NCBI GenBank assembly: GCA_900554215.1
Contig: USGG01000009.1
Location: 1 to 41,133, forward strand
Reading direction: 5' to 3'
DNA from: an uncultured Megasphaera sp.
GTDB lineage: Bacteria; Bacillota; Negativicutes; Veillonellales; Megasphaeraceae
Length of the DNA stretch: 41,133 bases
Shown: positions 19,529-29,700 of the stretch, piece after piece
Position numbering within the stretch: the stretch's first letter is position 1
Layout of the letters: each line of letters begins with the position of its first letter
The notes under the pieces: model-generated
Seen by the model: the letters and a program-made list of their open reading frames with translations, nothing else
Database searches by the model: none
Told to the model about the DNA's origin: nothing
Program-made: the position numbers and the translations under genes

Positions 19529-19564
19529 CACATAAACGACATATGGTATCGTTTTATATATTTA

Positions 19565-20833
19565 TTATTTTCCTTCTGTTTTCTTAGGCAGCGTCAGCGT
19601 GAGCAAGAAGCCAGCAAACAAGCAGGCTGCCAAGAAATAAACACCAGCAAAAATAGACATGAACTGCGTCGTAAGATAACCTACGATAAAGGGTCCGACG
19701 AAACCGCCCAAATTCCCCAATGCGTTGATAATACCCATGGAGCCACCAGCAACATTAGCCGGGAAAAGCAACGTAGGAATCGTCCAGAAAATGCCGGAAG
19801 CGCACTGTAAGAAAAGCCCGCAGCCGCAGAGGAAAGCAAAGGATACCCAAGGCTGCGCTTGGAACAATACCGATGCCAAGAAGCAGAGAGCAAAACCTAA
19901 CAGCGGAAGAGCAACGTATTTCTTGCGGTTACCGCTTCTGTCAGAAAGATGTCCGAAAATGTACAAACCAGCCATGCAAGCAAAATACGGAATTGTCGAA
20001 AGGAAACCGATCATTGTCATACTAGACGATGTAAGATCGCGAATAATAGTAGGCAGCCACATAGCAAAACCGTAAATCCCCGTCTGGTATGCGAAGTAAA
20101 TCAAAATCAATTTCCACATGTTAAGACTGCCAAAAATCTGTCCTAAAGAAACCTTCCCGGTTTCACCGCTAATAGCAGCCTGTTCAGCTTCACGTGCACT
20201 GACGATGTAATTGCGTTCTTCTTCCGAAAGCCATTTAGCCGTTTTAGGATCTTCACTAATCATCGGCCACCATACGAAGATCAAAAGCAAGGATACGAGA
20301 CCTTCGACGATAAATACGGAACGCCAGCCATAGCTCGTTACAAGCCAACCAGAAACAGGACCGGTAATAATAGAGGCAATAGCGATGTTCATGATAAAGT
20401 ATGAATTCGCTCTGCCGCGTTCCGAAGCCGGGAACCAGTGGCTAAGAATAACGAGAACTGCCGGCCAAACGCCGCCTTCAGCAACGCCGATAAGGAATCG
20501 GAGAATCAGCATATGCGCCGCCGTATCAACAAAACCTAACAGCATACACATGATACTCCATGCCAAAATAGCACCGGCAATAAACTTCTTAGCGTGGCCT
20601 TTTTCTGCCAATGCACCACCCGGAACCTGCAAAACCATATAACCAACGAAGAAAATACCAGCTGCCAAACCGGAGAGCGTTGCTGTCATCTGCAGTTCTT
20701 CGCTCATGCCTCCAGCCATAGCAAAACCAATATTTGTTCTATCCATAAAACCAAAGATATAAACTAAAATACACGGCGGAATAATCCGAGTCCATCTTTT
20801 TCCCGGAATATTTTTAGCAATTGCTTCAGCCAT
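19565..20833 (-). CDS. MFS transporter, anion:cation symporter (sugar-acid) type
   Basis: The 422-residue protein has about 12 membrane segments and the ACS-family features of glucarate, galactonate and tartrate permeases: an N-terminal FMDRTNIGFA, the first loop GALAEKGHAKKFI and GVAEGGVWPAVLVILSHWFP in helix 4. A central cytoplasmic loop (SEDPKTAKWLSEEERNYI) is typical of the family. It probably imports the substrate of operon A with protons. GGAGTG precedes the ATG. It is preceded by the LarA-like gene with a 23-bp gap. Confidence 0.9.
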   Translation of the reverse strand: MAEAIAKNIPGKRWTRIIPPCILVYIFGFMDRTNIGFAMAGGMSEELQMTATLSGLAAGIFFVGYMVLQVPGGALAEKGHAKKFIAGAILAWSIMCMLLGFVDTAAHMLILRFLIGVAEGGVWPAVLVILSHWFPASERGRANSYFIMNIAIASIITGPVSGWLVTSYGWRSVFIVEGLVSLLLIFVWWPMISEDPKTAKWLSEEERNYIVSAREAEQAAISGETGKVSLGQIFGSLNMWKLILIYFAYQTGIYGFAMWLPTIIRDLTSSSMTMIGFLSTIPYFACMAGLYIFGHLSDRSGNRKKYVALPLLGFALCFLASVLFQAQPWVSFAFLCGCGLFLQCASGIFWTIPTLLFPANVAGGSMGIINALGNLGGFVGPFIVGYLTTQFMSIFAGVYFLAACLFAGFLLTLTLPKKTEGK

Positions 20834-20856
20834 TTTCTTTCACTCCATTCAACCAA

Positions 20857-22170
20857 TTAAAATAAATTGCCATTTTCATCAAACTGCATAGGAGCTACTT
20901 CCCCTATGATTTCCATATTAGGATTAGCTTCTACTTCCGGAATCAAGGCTTCAGAAACTTCAATTTCCTCGATTTCCATTGTATTTTTAATACGAATAAT
21001 ACGAGGCTTCACTTTATCTGCATCTGCACAGGTCTTAACAGCAGCTTGTACAGCCAGTCTGTCATTGGGCGTCCAGAACGGGATTTTAACCATTTCAAGA
21101 ATGGTAGATGTAATAGCATTCGGATATGCCATTTCATTAATAATCTTATCTACGCATCGCTGTGTCGTGACATCTGCCAAGCCTAAACCATTCGCATTGC
21201 CATGGGTTTCTTCTGTTAAATCGAGAACTACAACACGTTTTGCTTTGAAGTTGCCAATGCGCGGATCCGATCCATCTGCGCCGCGCGGAACACCCGTTTC
21301 ACGAGGCAAAGTACCGGAAACATTCGGATCCATGCCGTCGCCGCTGATGTTTTTGCCGATTTCATCGACGATAAGAACATCGGCATTATCAATAAGAATA
21401 TGTCCCATCATCCTCTTAGCTTCTAAGAGAAGGCCTGGTTCCTGTTCGATAATTTCATCCGGAGTAAGTGCTACTAATTTGTACGTCTGATCAAATGCGT
21501 TTTCAATGGTGCCGATACCACAAATAATGGGCGCATTCTTTAAAATAACTTTACCGTACCGCTGCAGATTTTCGGCCATTTTAGGGAAGCCCTGTTCATG
21601 AACGCCTTCTGCACCATGCTGCTTACCCATGCCGATAACAGCCATTTTCATGAGGCCGCTTTCATACGGACCTACAAACTGCGTATGAGCTTTAATGCGG
21701 CCAACCATGATAATGCCGTCGGCTTCCGAAGCATATTTATCAATAAATACAGGCCGTCCATCATCAGTAACGCCAATCTGCTTCGTTTCCATCGATGCTT
21801 TGATAGGACATCCCATGGCTTCTTCCGTAACACCATACCCATTAACGATTTCAAGCTGACCTTCCGGAGTTGCACCGCCATGACTGCCCATAGCAGGAAA
21901 TACAAAGGGGCTTCCGCCTTTTTGTTTTACATAGTCAACAACAGCTTTAATGATGATATCAATGTTCGCAACACCGCGGCTGCCGCAGGTAATGGCAATC
22001 GACATTCCCGATTTGATCTGAGATGCTATGATATCCCGATCTAATTCCTTCCAAATAACTTGCGGAATGTCTTCAGGCGCAATATACGAAGGATCAAAAT
22101 GCTGTTTTACCTTTACCATTTTGGGAATCGCAATATCCTGGCACAAATTTGCAATAATGTTAGCATCCAT
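20857..22170 (-). CDS. LarA-like (nickel-pincer family) racemase/epimerase
   Basis: The 437-residue protein belongs to the lactate racemase LarA (DUF2088) superfamily, in which a nickel-pincer nucleotide racemises or epimerises 2-hydroxy acids. Visible candidate ligands and catalytic residues are H97 (GSHGGATPEG), H162 (GRIKAHTQF), K175 (ESGLMKMAVIG) and H185 (GKQHGAEG), comparable to H108, H174, K184 and H200 of LarA; I did this by eye. Its place between an aldolase and a sugar-acid transporter suggests a C2 epimerase of an aldonate, as known for the gluconate epimerase subgroup. The start at 22170 follows GGAGAGAG. No cofactor genes (larB, larC, larE) are in the window. Confidence 0.8.
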   Translation of the reverse strand: MDANIIANLCQDIAIPKMVKVKQHFDPSYIAPEDIPQVIWKELDRDIIASQIKSGMSIAITCGSRGVANIDIIIKAVVDYVKQKGGSPFVFPAMGSHGGATPEGQLEIVNGYGVTEEAMGCPIKASMETKQIGVTDDGRPVFIDKYASEADGIIMVGRIKAHTQFVGPYESGLMKMAVIGMGKQHGAEGVHEQGFPKMAENLQRYGKVILKNAPIICGIGTIENAFDQTYKLVALTPDEIIEQEPGLLLEAKRMMGHILIDNADVLIVDEIGKNISGDGMDPNVSGTLPRETGVPRGADGSDPRIGNFKAKRVVVLDLTEETHGNANGLGLADVTTQRCVDKIINEMAYPNAITSTILEMVKIPFWTPNDRLAVQAAVKTCADADKVKPRIIRIKNTMEIEEIEVSEALIPEVEANPNMEIIGEVAPMQFDENGNLF

Positions 22171-22193
22171 TTTGCTCTCTCCTTTCAAAATAA

Positions 22194-23087
22194 TTATTTT
22201 AAGCCATTATCTTGTAAAATTTTCTCTACTTGCTGAACTTGCTCCGCCGTAATCGGATTAAATTCAAGACAATGCGTAGAAATATTCAATCCTCGCAGAG
22301 ACATTGCCGTCTTTACTGCAGGAAGGAATGGCTCGTTAATCGTATAGAAATTCATCAATGAATTAATAATTTTTTGGTATTTTTCTATGTCTGCTACATT
22401 TCCGTCATTAATAGCTTTTACCCAAGCCGAACATACTTCCGGAGCAATATTTGACAACCCGCCAATGCATCCATTTCCTCCGCTCAGCATTGTATGCATC
22501 AAGCTTTCATCAAATCCAGACATTACGATAAAGTCAGGGAACTCGCCTTTTGTCGCATTAATCAATGCTCTTGTATGTCCAAAGTTGTCAACCGTATCCT
22601 TATACCCTACAAGGTTCTTATGCTTGCGCAAAAGACGCAATGTAATTTCCGGAGTCAAATCATATCCAGAACCGCCGGGATAGTTATAGAGGAAAACATT
22701 GCCCTGAATCAGAGGAAGAATCTGGTCATAATACCATTCAATGTTTTGTGCTCCCAAGGTAAAGTAATAGGGCCCAATAATCATAACGGCATCGGCACCA
22801 GCTTGAAGGGCATAGTTAGATAATTCAACGGTTTCCTTCGGAGTCATGCAGCCTGTTCCTACTAAGCACTTCACTCTATGATTAATACAAGGAACAGCAA
22901 TATCAATCAACTGCTTTCTTTGTTCCATAGACATAGCAAAGAACTCTCCGGAACTGCCCATAACAACAATCCCATCTACACCGCCATTGATTAAATGTTC
23001 ATACACGAGTTTATTACCACCGGCATCAACATTTCCATCCTGATCAAAAATAGTTACAACTGGCGAAAAATATTCGGCTTTTTTCAT
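22194..23087 (-). CDS. DapA-family aldolase (2-keto-3-deoxy acid lyase type)
   Basis: The 297-residue class I aldolase is a TIM barrel of the dihydrodipicolinate synthase/N-acetylneuraminate lyase family. The GSSGE pyruvate-carboxylate motif is at 44-48, the catalytic tyrosine lies in LYNYP (about Y134) and the Schiff-base lysine is K163 (GYKDT). In this operon it most likely cleaves a 2-keto-3-deoxy sugar acid into pyruvate and an aldehyde, as YagE/YjhH do beside YjhG/YagF. The start is the ATG at 23087 after GAGGAG; a TTG six codons earlier overlaps that site. DapA function is disfavoured by context. Confidence 0.85.
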   Translation of the reverse strand: MKKAEYFSPVVTIFDQDGNVDAGGNKLVYEHLINGGVDGIVVMGSSGEFFAMSMEQRKQLIDIAVPCINHRVKCLVGTGCMTPKETVELSNYALQAGADAVMIIGPYYFTLGAQNIEWYYDQILPLIQGNVFLYNYPGGSGYDLTPEITLRLLRKHKNLVGYKDTVDNFGHTRALINATKGEFPDFIVMSGFDESLMHTMLSGGNGCIGGLSNIAPEVCSAWVKAINDGNVADIEKYQKIINSLMNFYTINEPFLPAVKTAMSLRGLNISTHCLEFNPITAEQVQQVEKILQDNGLK

Positions 23088-23115
23088 ATAAGTTACGCTC
23101 CTCAACTTTCAGTTT

Positions 23116-24276
23116 TTAAACATAATTGCATACACGGGCAATTGCTATTTCCATAAAACCTAATGCTTCTGATTTCGTCTGCTTGCCGTTAGCCACCTCA
23201 ATCGTCAAGTCAAGCAATTCTTTACCCAACTCTTCAATTGTTTTTTGTCCATAAATTACCGGGCTGGCATTGAAATCCATGTTATCTTCCATATTCTCAT
23301 ACGTGAGCTTATTGCCCGTAAGTTTGATCACCGGACAAATAGGATTACCCATGACATTTCCTCGTCCCGTTGTAAAGACAACAACTTGGCAGCCGCCTGC
23401 AACCATCCCCGCTACAGAAGAAAAGTCGTTGCCCGGTGTATCCATGATAACCAAGCCTTTTTCATCTATTTGTTTTGCATAATCGTATACAGCACTGATA
23501 ACGCGATGACCGCCTTTATGAATGCAACCTAACGATTTTTCTTCCAACGTAGTCAAGCCGCCGGCTTTGTTACCAGGCGAAGGGTTGCCTTCCCGAACTT
23601 CTTCACCAACGAGCTGCAACGCTTTTTCATAGCGATGAACAATTTCGAAAATGCGATTACGAACCTCTTCATCCTTAGCACGCCGAGCCAAAATGTGTTC
23701 AGCCCCAATAAATTCTGTTGTTTCACTCAAAATAGAGGTAGAGCCTAAATCAACCAAACGATCGCTCAGATCACCAACCACCGGATTGGAAGCCAATCCC
23801 GACGTAGGGTCAGAACCGCCGCAGTTTGTACCTACAATTAAATGGGAAATATCAAATTCTTCCCGCTGAACCATGCTGGCTTCGATTACCATTTCTCTGG
23901 CATATCGTACAGCCTTTTCCATAGCCTTGATCGTTCCGCCAGATTCTTGAATAATAACCTGCTTGATAGGCTTATTTGTCCGTTCCTGAATGGCTTTGAC
24001 AACCAAATCCATCTGACAGTTTTCACAACCTAACGATATAACAACCGTACCATAAATATTAGGATTAGCAGCGAAACCTGCCATTATATCCATTGTAAGC
24101 TGTTGGTCAGACGGAACTTGAGAACAGCCATTTTGATTATGGAAAGTGACTGTGCCCTGAACCTGCTGAGAAACAATACGGGCTGTATCAGTTGCGCAAA
24201 CACTTGCAGGTAATACTAACACGTAATTGCGTACGCCAACACGGCCATCTGGTCTTTTATATCCTAAAAAGTTCAT
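23116..24276 (-). CDS. UxaA-family dehydratase, large subunit
   Basis: The 386-residue protein matches the C-terminal catalytic part of altronate/galactarate dehydratases (UxaA/GarD), which remove water from sugar acids using iron. Visible motifs are GYKRPDGRVGVRNYVLVLP at the N-terminus, SLGCENCQ, GTNCGGSDPTSGLASNP and MDTPGNDFSSVAG. In E. coli UxaA the SAF domain is fused at the N-terminus; here it is a separate gene 14 bp upstream, as in many Firmicutes. GGAGGAG precedes the ATG. It likely converts an aldonate or aldarate to the 2-keto-3-deoxy acid cleaved by the aldolase encoded next. Confidence 0.88.
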   Translation of the reverse strand: MNFLGYKRPDGRVGVRNYVLVLPASVCATDTARIVSQQVQGTVTFHNQNGCSQVPSDQQLTMDIMAGFAANPNIYGTVVISLGCENCQMDLVVKAIQERTNKPIKQVIIQESGGTIKAMEKAVRYAREMVIEASMVQREEFDISHLIVGTNCGGSDPTSGLASNPVVGDLSDRLVDLGSTSILSETTEFIGAEHILARRAKDEEVRNRIFEIVHRYEKALQLVGEEVREGNPSPGNKAGGLTTLEEKSLGCIHKGGHRVISAVYDYAKQIDEKGLVIMDTPGNDFSSVAGMVAGGCQVVVFTTGRGNVMGNPICPVIKLTGNKLTYENMEDNMDFNASPVIYGQKTIEELGKELLDLTIEVANGKQTKSEALGFMEIAIARVCNYV

Positions 24277-24290
24277 GTCATCTCCTCCTT

Positions 24291-24575
24291 TTAACCCAGA
24301 TCTTCTCGAACATTTTTAACATTATGAACGTGAACATGTTCACCTTTTTTTATCAATCCGGCAGCATGTCCAATATGTTCCCCATATTTTACAATCGGTT
24401 CATCATCAGCGATATCCCGAATAGCAAATTTGTGGTAAATTTGAATGTCTTCAGCTGCAGTTAATTCAACAGCTTCCTTTTCAAAATTCAAATATGTAAT
24501 GAGATCGCCTTTCTTAATCTGTTCAATTGCTACAGCAACATTATCCTTTGGATCAATAATCATACCGTTAATCAT
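24291..24575 (-). CDS. UxaA-family dehydratase, small (SAF-domain) subunit
   Basis: The 94-residue SAF-domain protein corresponds to the N-terminal domain of altronate dehydratase (DNVAVAIEQIKKGD, then HKFAIRDIADDEPIVKYGE and IGHAAGLIKKGEHVHVHN). It should associate with the large subunit encoded 14 bp downstream. AGGAGG precedes the ATG. It is the first gene of operon A. Confidence 0.9.
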   Translation of the reverse strand: MINGMIIDPKDNVAVAIEQIKKGDLITYLNFEKEAVELTAAEDIQIYHKFAIRDIADDEPIVKYGEHIGHAAGLIKKGEHVHVHNVKNVREDLG

Positions 24576-24612
24576 GTCTTATTTCGCCTCCTATTTAATA
24601 AATTACAAAACC

Positions 24613-24640
24613 CATTATAACAAACAGCTATTAAAGCTGT
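24613..24640 (-). promoter_or_regulatory. Possible proximal promoter and palindrome of operon A
   Basis: An extended -10 (TGT-TATAAT, with TATAAT at 24618-24613) is present but lacks a -35. The region in its place holds an inverted repeat, ACAGCT-N5-AGCTGT (24624-24640). It could be a second, regulated promoter. Confidence 0.35.
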
Positions 24641-24679
24641 ATGTACCTAAAAGCAAGTATTGTCTTTATTCGTTCTTAA

Positions 24680-24697
24680 ATGCGTATTGCTTCGTAT
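24680..24697. promoter_or_regulatory. Candidate operator of operon A
   Basis: The 18-bp site ATGCGTATTGCTTCGTAT is identical at 15 of 18 bases to the site in front of operon B (36643-36660). It lies about 20 bp downstream of the predicted -10, which suits a repressor. Confidence 0.55.
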
Positions 24698-24707
24698 ATT
24701 CATCCTT

Positions 24708-24757
24708 CATGAGTTCAGTATATCACTTAGAAATATCCATAGCAATACATGAGTTCA
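24708..24757. repeat. Direct repeat CATGAGTTCA at operon A promoter
   Basis: CATGAGTTCA occurs at 24708-24717 and again at 24748-24757, exactly 40 bp apart (about four helical turns). The copies flank the predicted promoter, so they may be protein-binding sites. Confidence 0.4.
24717..24745 (-). promoter_or_regulatory. Promoter of operon A
   Basis: On the minus strand TTGCTA (24745-24740) lies 17 bp from TATACT (24722-24717), with an extended -10 TG. A TTGACA with a weaker GATACT partner lies further upstream (24798-24771) as an alternative. Confidence 0.55.
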
Positions 24758-24878
24758 AATATATTTTTTTAGTATCGATCTTTTTTACTTAATGTCAATA
24801 AATCATTAGTATGCAAAATAATTCCAATATAATGTAATAAAAACAACGTTATGTTATTATATTTGCTATGCAAAAAGA

Positions 24879-24916
24879 AAGCCGGACTCCGACTCTTACA
24901 CATCTGAGTCCGGTTT
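24879..24916 (-). terminator. Terminator after the MaoC gene
   Basis: An 11-bp stem (24879-24889 with 24906-24916, one G-U) is followed by TCTTTTTG on the minus strand. It ends the PFOR-ACAD-MaoC block. Confidence 0.8.
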
Positions 24917-24960
24917 CCTCATATAATCAAAAATAATTAGTATAAAACTTTATACTATTG

Positions 24961-25377
24961 TTATTTCTTTAACATGACAGCCTTGCCGTCTGTGACGACG
25001 ACGCCGTCCTGATTCGTTACGACGGTACTCAAAATGAGGCGGTGTTTTTCAGGAATTTTTTCGATAATCGTTGCCGTGCAGGTAATCGTGTCGCCAATGC
25101 GTACGGGAGCTTTGAATTTCAACTCCTGGGAGCAATAAATCGGCGTGCCTCCGTGCATGGCCTTCGTCATCGTCGTCGAAATGATGCCGGCCGAAATCAT
25201 GCCGTGAGCAATGCGGCCTTTAAACATCGATTCTTTGGCGATTTGTTCATTGACGTGCATAGGGTTGAAATCGCCTGTAATGCCGGCAAAGGCATATACG
25301 TCCGATTCACTGATCGTCTTGCCAAAGGTAGTCGTGTCGCCTACCTGCATTTCATCATACGTCAATTCTTCCTTCAT
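24961..25377 (-). CDS. MaoC-family (R)-specific enoyl-CoA hydratase
   Basis: The 138-residue hot-dog-fold protein carries the hydratase-2 motif GDFNPMHVNE, with the catalytic Asp and His, and the downstream GRIAHGM loop, as in PhaJ. It should interconvert trans-2-enoyl-CoA and (R)-3-hydroxyacyl-CoA in the cytoplasm. It lies 56 bp after the acyl-CoA dehydrogenase gene on the same strand, suggesting that the dehydrogenase and hydratase act on the same acyl-CoA. The ribosome binding site (GGAAAGGG) is modest. Codons are G/C-ending. Confidence 0.85.
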   Translation of the reverse strand: MKEELTYDEMQVGDTTTFGKTISESDVYAFAGITGDFNPMHVNEQIAKESMFKGRIAHGMISAGIISTTMTKAMHGGTPIYCSQELKFKAPVRIGDTITCTATIIEKIPEKHRLILSTVVTNQDGVVVTDGKAVMLKK

Positions 25378-25433
25378 GATTGGACACCCTTTCCATTATT
25401 TTTAACAAATGTGAGCAAATTGCAAACGTTATA

Positions 25434-26573
<1,140 letters not shown>

Positions 26574-26628
26574 TATTCTGTTATCCCCTTTCTCCCTTAA
26601 TGAATTTTGTTTATATAATCAAGTAATT

Positions 26629-26684
26629 AGAAGCTCTGCCGGTACGAAAGATGGAGCGTTTATCCTTGCGTGGACAGAGCTTCT
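26629..26684. terminator. Hairpin between nifJ and the ACAD gene
   Basis: A 10-bp perfect stem (26629-26638 with 26675-26684) encloses a 36-nt loop. The clear T run follows the stem on the plus strand, not on the minus strand of the flanking genes. It may act as a weak terminator, a processing site or the end of an antisense transcript. Confidence 0.5.
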
Positions 26685-26700
26685 TTTTACTTAATTACTC

Positions 26701-29700
26701 TTATTTGCCTGCCATTTTAGCGTATTTGGCATAGCGTTCCTTCGCTTCGCGGATCGTCTTTTCGTACAATGCTTCCGCACGTTCCGGGAAGTTGATCTGC
26801 AAGCGGTTGTAACGGTTTTCACCGCGCAGGTATTCGACCATCTTGTCGGAATCCGGTTCCGGAGAATCAAGCTGGAACGGATTCTTGCCTTCTGCCGCCA
26901 GACGCGGGTCGTAGCGGTAGAGGTGCCAGTAGCCGCATTCTACGGCTTTCTTCATTTCAAGCTGCGTAGCTCCCATACCGGCTTTGATACCGTGTTCGAG
27001 GCACGGGCAGTATGCGATGACGATGGACGGGCCGGGATATGCTTCGGCTTCGCGGAGAGCGCGGAGCGTCTGCGCCTGGTTGTAGCCCATAGCGACCTGA
27101 GCGACGTATACGTAGCCGTAGGTCATGGCGATAGCACCGAGATCTTTCTTCTTGACCTGCTTGCCGCCGGCGGCGAATTTCGCTACGGCTGCCGTCGGAG
27201 TAGCCTTGGAGGACTGGCCGCCTGTATTGGAGTATACTTCCGTATCCATGACTAGGATGTTGACGTCGCGGTTCTGAGCGATGACGTGGTCGATACCGCC
27301 GAAGCCGATGTCGTATGCCCAGCCGTCGCCGCCGAAGGCCCATACGGATTTCTTAGCCAGATATTCTTTATTCTGAAGGACGAAGGTTACGTCTTCATTC
27401 GCCGGAACCTGTTCCAATGCGGCGACGAGAGCGTCCGTCACTTCGCGGGACTTGTCGCCTTCGCTGTAGTGAGCCAGGTATTCGTCGATAGCTTCTACGG
27501 CGACGTTCTGTTCCTTCAAGGCATTCAAATGGATGCGCAGTTCCTGCTGAATAACGTCCTGAGCGTGGAAGAAGCCGTAAGCAAATTCGGCGTTGTCTTC
27601 GAACAAGGACTGTTCCCAGCACGGGCCGAAGCCGCGGTTGTCCGTGCAGTACGGCGTCGTCGGCAAAGAGCCGCCATATGCGGAGGAGCAGCCAGACGCA
27701 TTGGCAACATACATGCGGCTGCCGAAGAGCTGCGTAACCGTCTTGATGTACGTCGTTTCAGCGCAGCCTGCGCAGGCCGGCGAGAACTGGAAGTACGGTT
27801 TGGCAAACTGCAGTTCTTTGACGGTCTTGTCGCTGACAGCTTCCTTCTTGAGGTACTGTTCGTCCATGACGAAACGGTTGAAGTTATCCTGCTGGGCAGC
27901 TTCTTCTTCCATGGGAACCATCGTAAGAGCGCCCTTATCTTTCAGCGGGCAGACGCTTACGCAGACGCCGCAGCCGAGGCAGTCGTACGGCGAAACCTGG
28001 AGGCGGAAGTTGTAATCGGCCAGCTTAGCGCCCTTCGCCTTAACCGTTACGAAGCTTTCCGGAGCGCCGGCCAATTCTTCATCCGTAAGGAGAACCGGGC
28101 GGATAGCTGCGTGGGGGCAGGCCATGGAGCAGCTGTTGCACTGCGCGCAGACTTCAGCATTCCAGCGGGGAACCTTGATGGCTACGCCGCGCTTGCTGTA
28201 TTCCGTCGTGCCGAGAGGCCATGTGCCGTCGAAACAATCATGCTTCTTGAATACCGATACCGGAATGAAGTCGCCCTGCTGACGATTCATCGGTTCCACA
28301 ATATCCTGAATGAATTCAGGCAAGTGGGACAGATCCTTCGGCGTATCGACAGCATTGGCCCAAGAAGCAGGAACTTCTACTTTTACGAGGCCTTCGATAC
28401 CAGCGTCAACTGCTTTGTTGTTCTTGTCGACGATTTCCTGACCGCCTTTTTTGAAGTAGCTGTCATAGTTGCCTTGCTTCATCGCTTCCACAGCCATGTC
28501 GATAGGAATAACCTTGGTCAGTTCGAAGAACGCAGCCTGGAGAATCGTGTTGACACGTTCGCCCAAGCCGATTTCACCAGCTAATTTTGTAGCATCGATC
28601 GTGTAGAACTGAGCATGTTTATTGTACAAATCGCGTTTCATCTTGGCCGGCAGCTGCGTTTCCAACTCTTCCGCCGTCCAGGGACAGTTCAGGAGGTATA
28701 CGCCGCCGTCCTTTAATTCGGCCGTCGTATCGTATTTATGAACGTATGTCGGAGCGTGGCAGCCTACGAAATCAGCCGAATCGACGAGGTACGTCGCATG
28801 GATGGGCTGATCGCCGAAGCGGAGGTGCGACTGGGTCAGGCCGCCAGTCTTCATGGAATCGTAGGAGAAGTATGCTTGGGCATATTTATCTGCCGTCAAG
28901 CCGATGATGGTAATGGCGTTTTTGTTTGCGCCGACCGTGCCGTCACCGCCGAGGCCCCAGATCTTAGCAGCCGTCTGGCCTTCGTAGGACAGTTTGATCG
29001 GTTCGTCTGTCAGGGACGTATTCGTTACGTCGTCTACGATGCCGATAGTAAAGTTGTTTTTCGGCTGAGCCTGTTCCAAGTTAGTATACACAGCAGCGAT
29101 TTGAGCCGGCGTCGTATCCTTGGAAGCCAAGCCGTAGCGGCCGCCGACAACGACGATATCGCCGCGGCCAGCCTGAATCAAGGCGCTCTGTACGTCTAAG
29201 TACAGCGGTTCGCCGATGGAGCCCGATTCCTTCGTGCGGTCCAGTACGGCAACCTTTTTGCACGTAGCCGGAATAGCTTCGGTGAAGTGCTGTACGGAGA
29301 ACGGACGATACAAGTGAACCTGTACCATGCCGACCTTCTTGCCCTGAGCGTTGAGGTAATCGACAGTGTCGCGGACCGTTTCCGCCGCCGAACACATGAC
29401 GACTACAACTTCTTCCGCATCGGGAGCGCCGTAGTAGTTAAAGAGTTTATAATCGCGGCCTGTCAATTTATTGATTTCATCCATGTAATGCTGTACGACG
29501 CCGGGAATGGAAGCGATTTTTTCGTTCGCCCCTTCTTTGCACTGGAAGAAGATATCCGGATTGACCGTCGTGCCGCGTTCGTAGGGATGTTCAGGATTCA
29601 AGGCGTTTTTGCGGAAGGCGTTCAGCTGATCGTAGTCGACGAGCTTTTTCAATTCGTCGTAGTCCAGCGCTTCGATACGCTGCATTTCGTGAGACGTACG

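Noticed and set aside
22194..23087. Dihydrodipicolinate synthase of lysine synthesis (dapA)
   Set aside because: The fold is right, but the operon consists of sugar-acid genes, which favours a KDG-type aldolase.
27286..28584. 432-codon open frame opposite nifJ
   Set aside because: It lies wholly inside the highly conserved PFOR gene on the other strand and reads as low-information sequence without a ribosome binding site.
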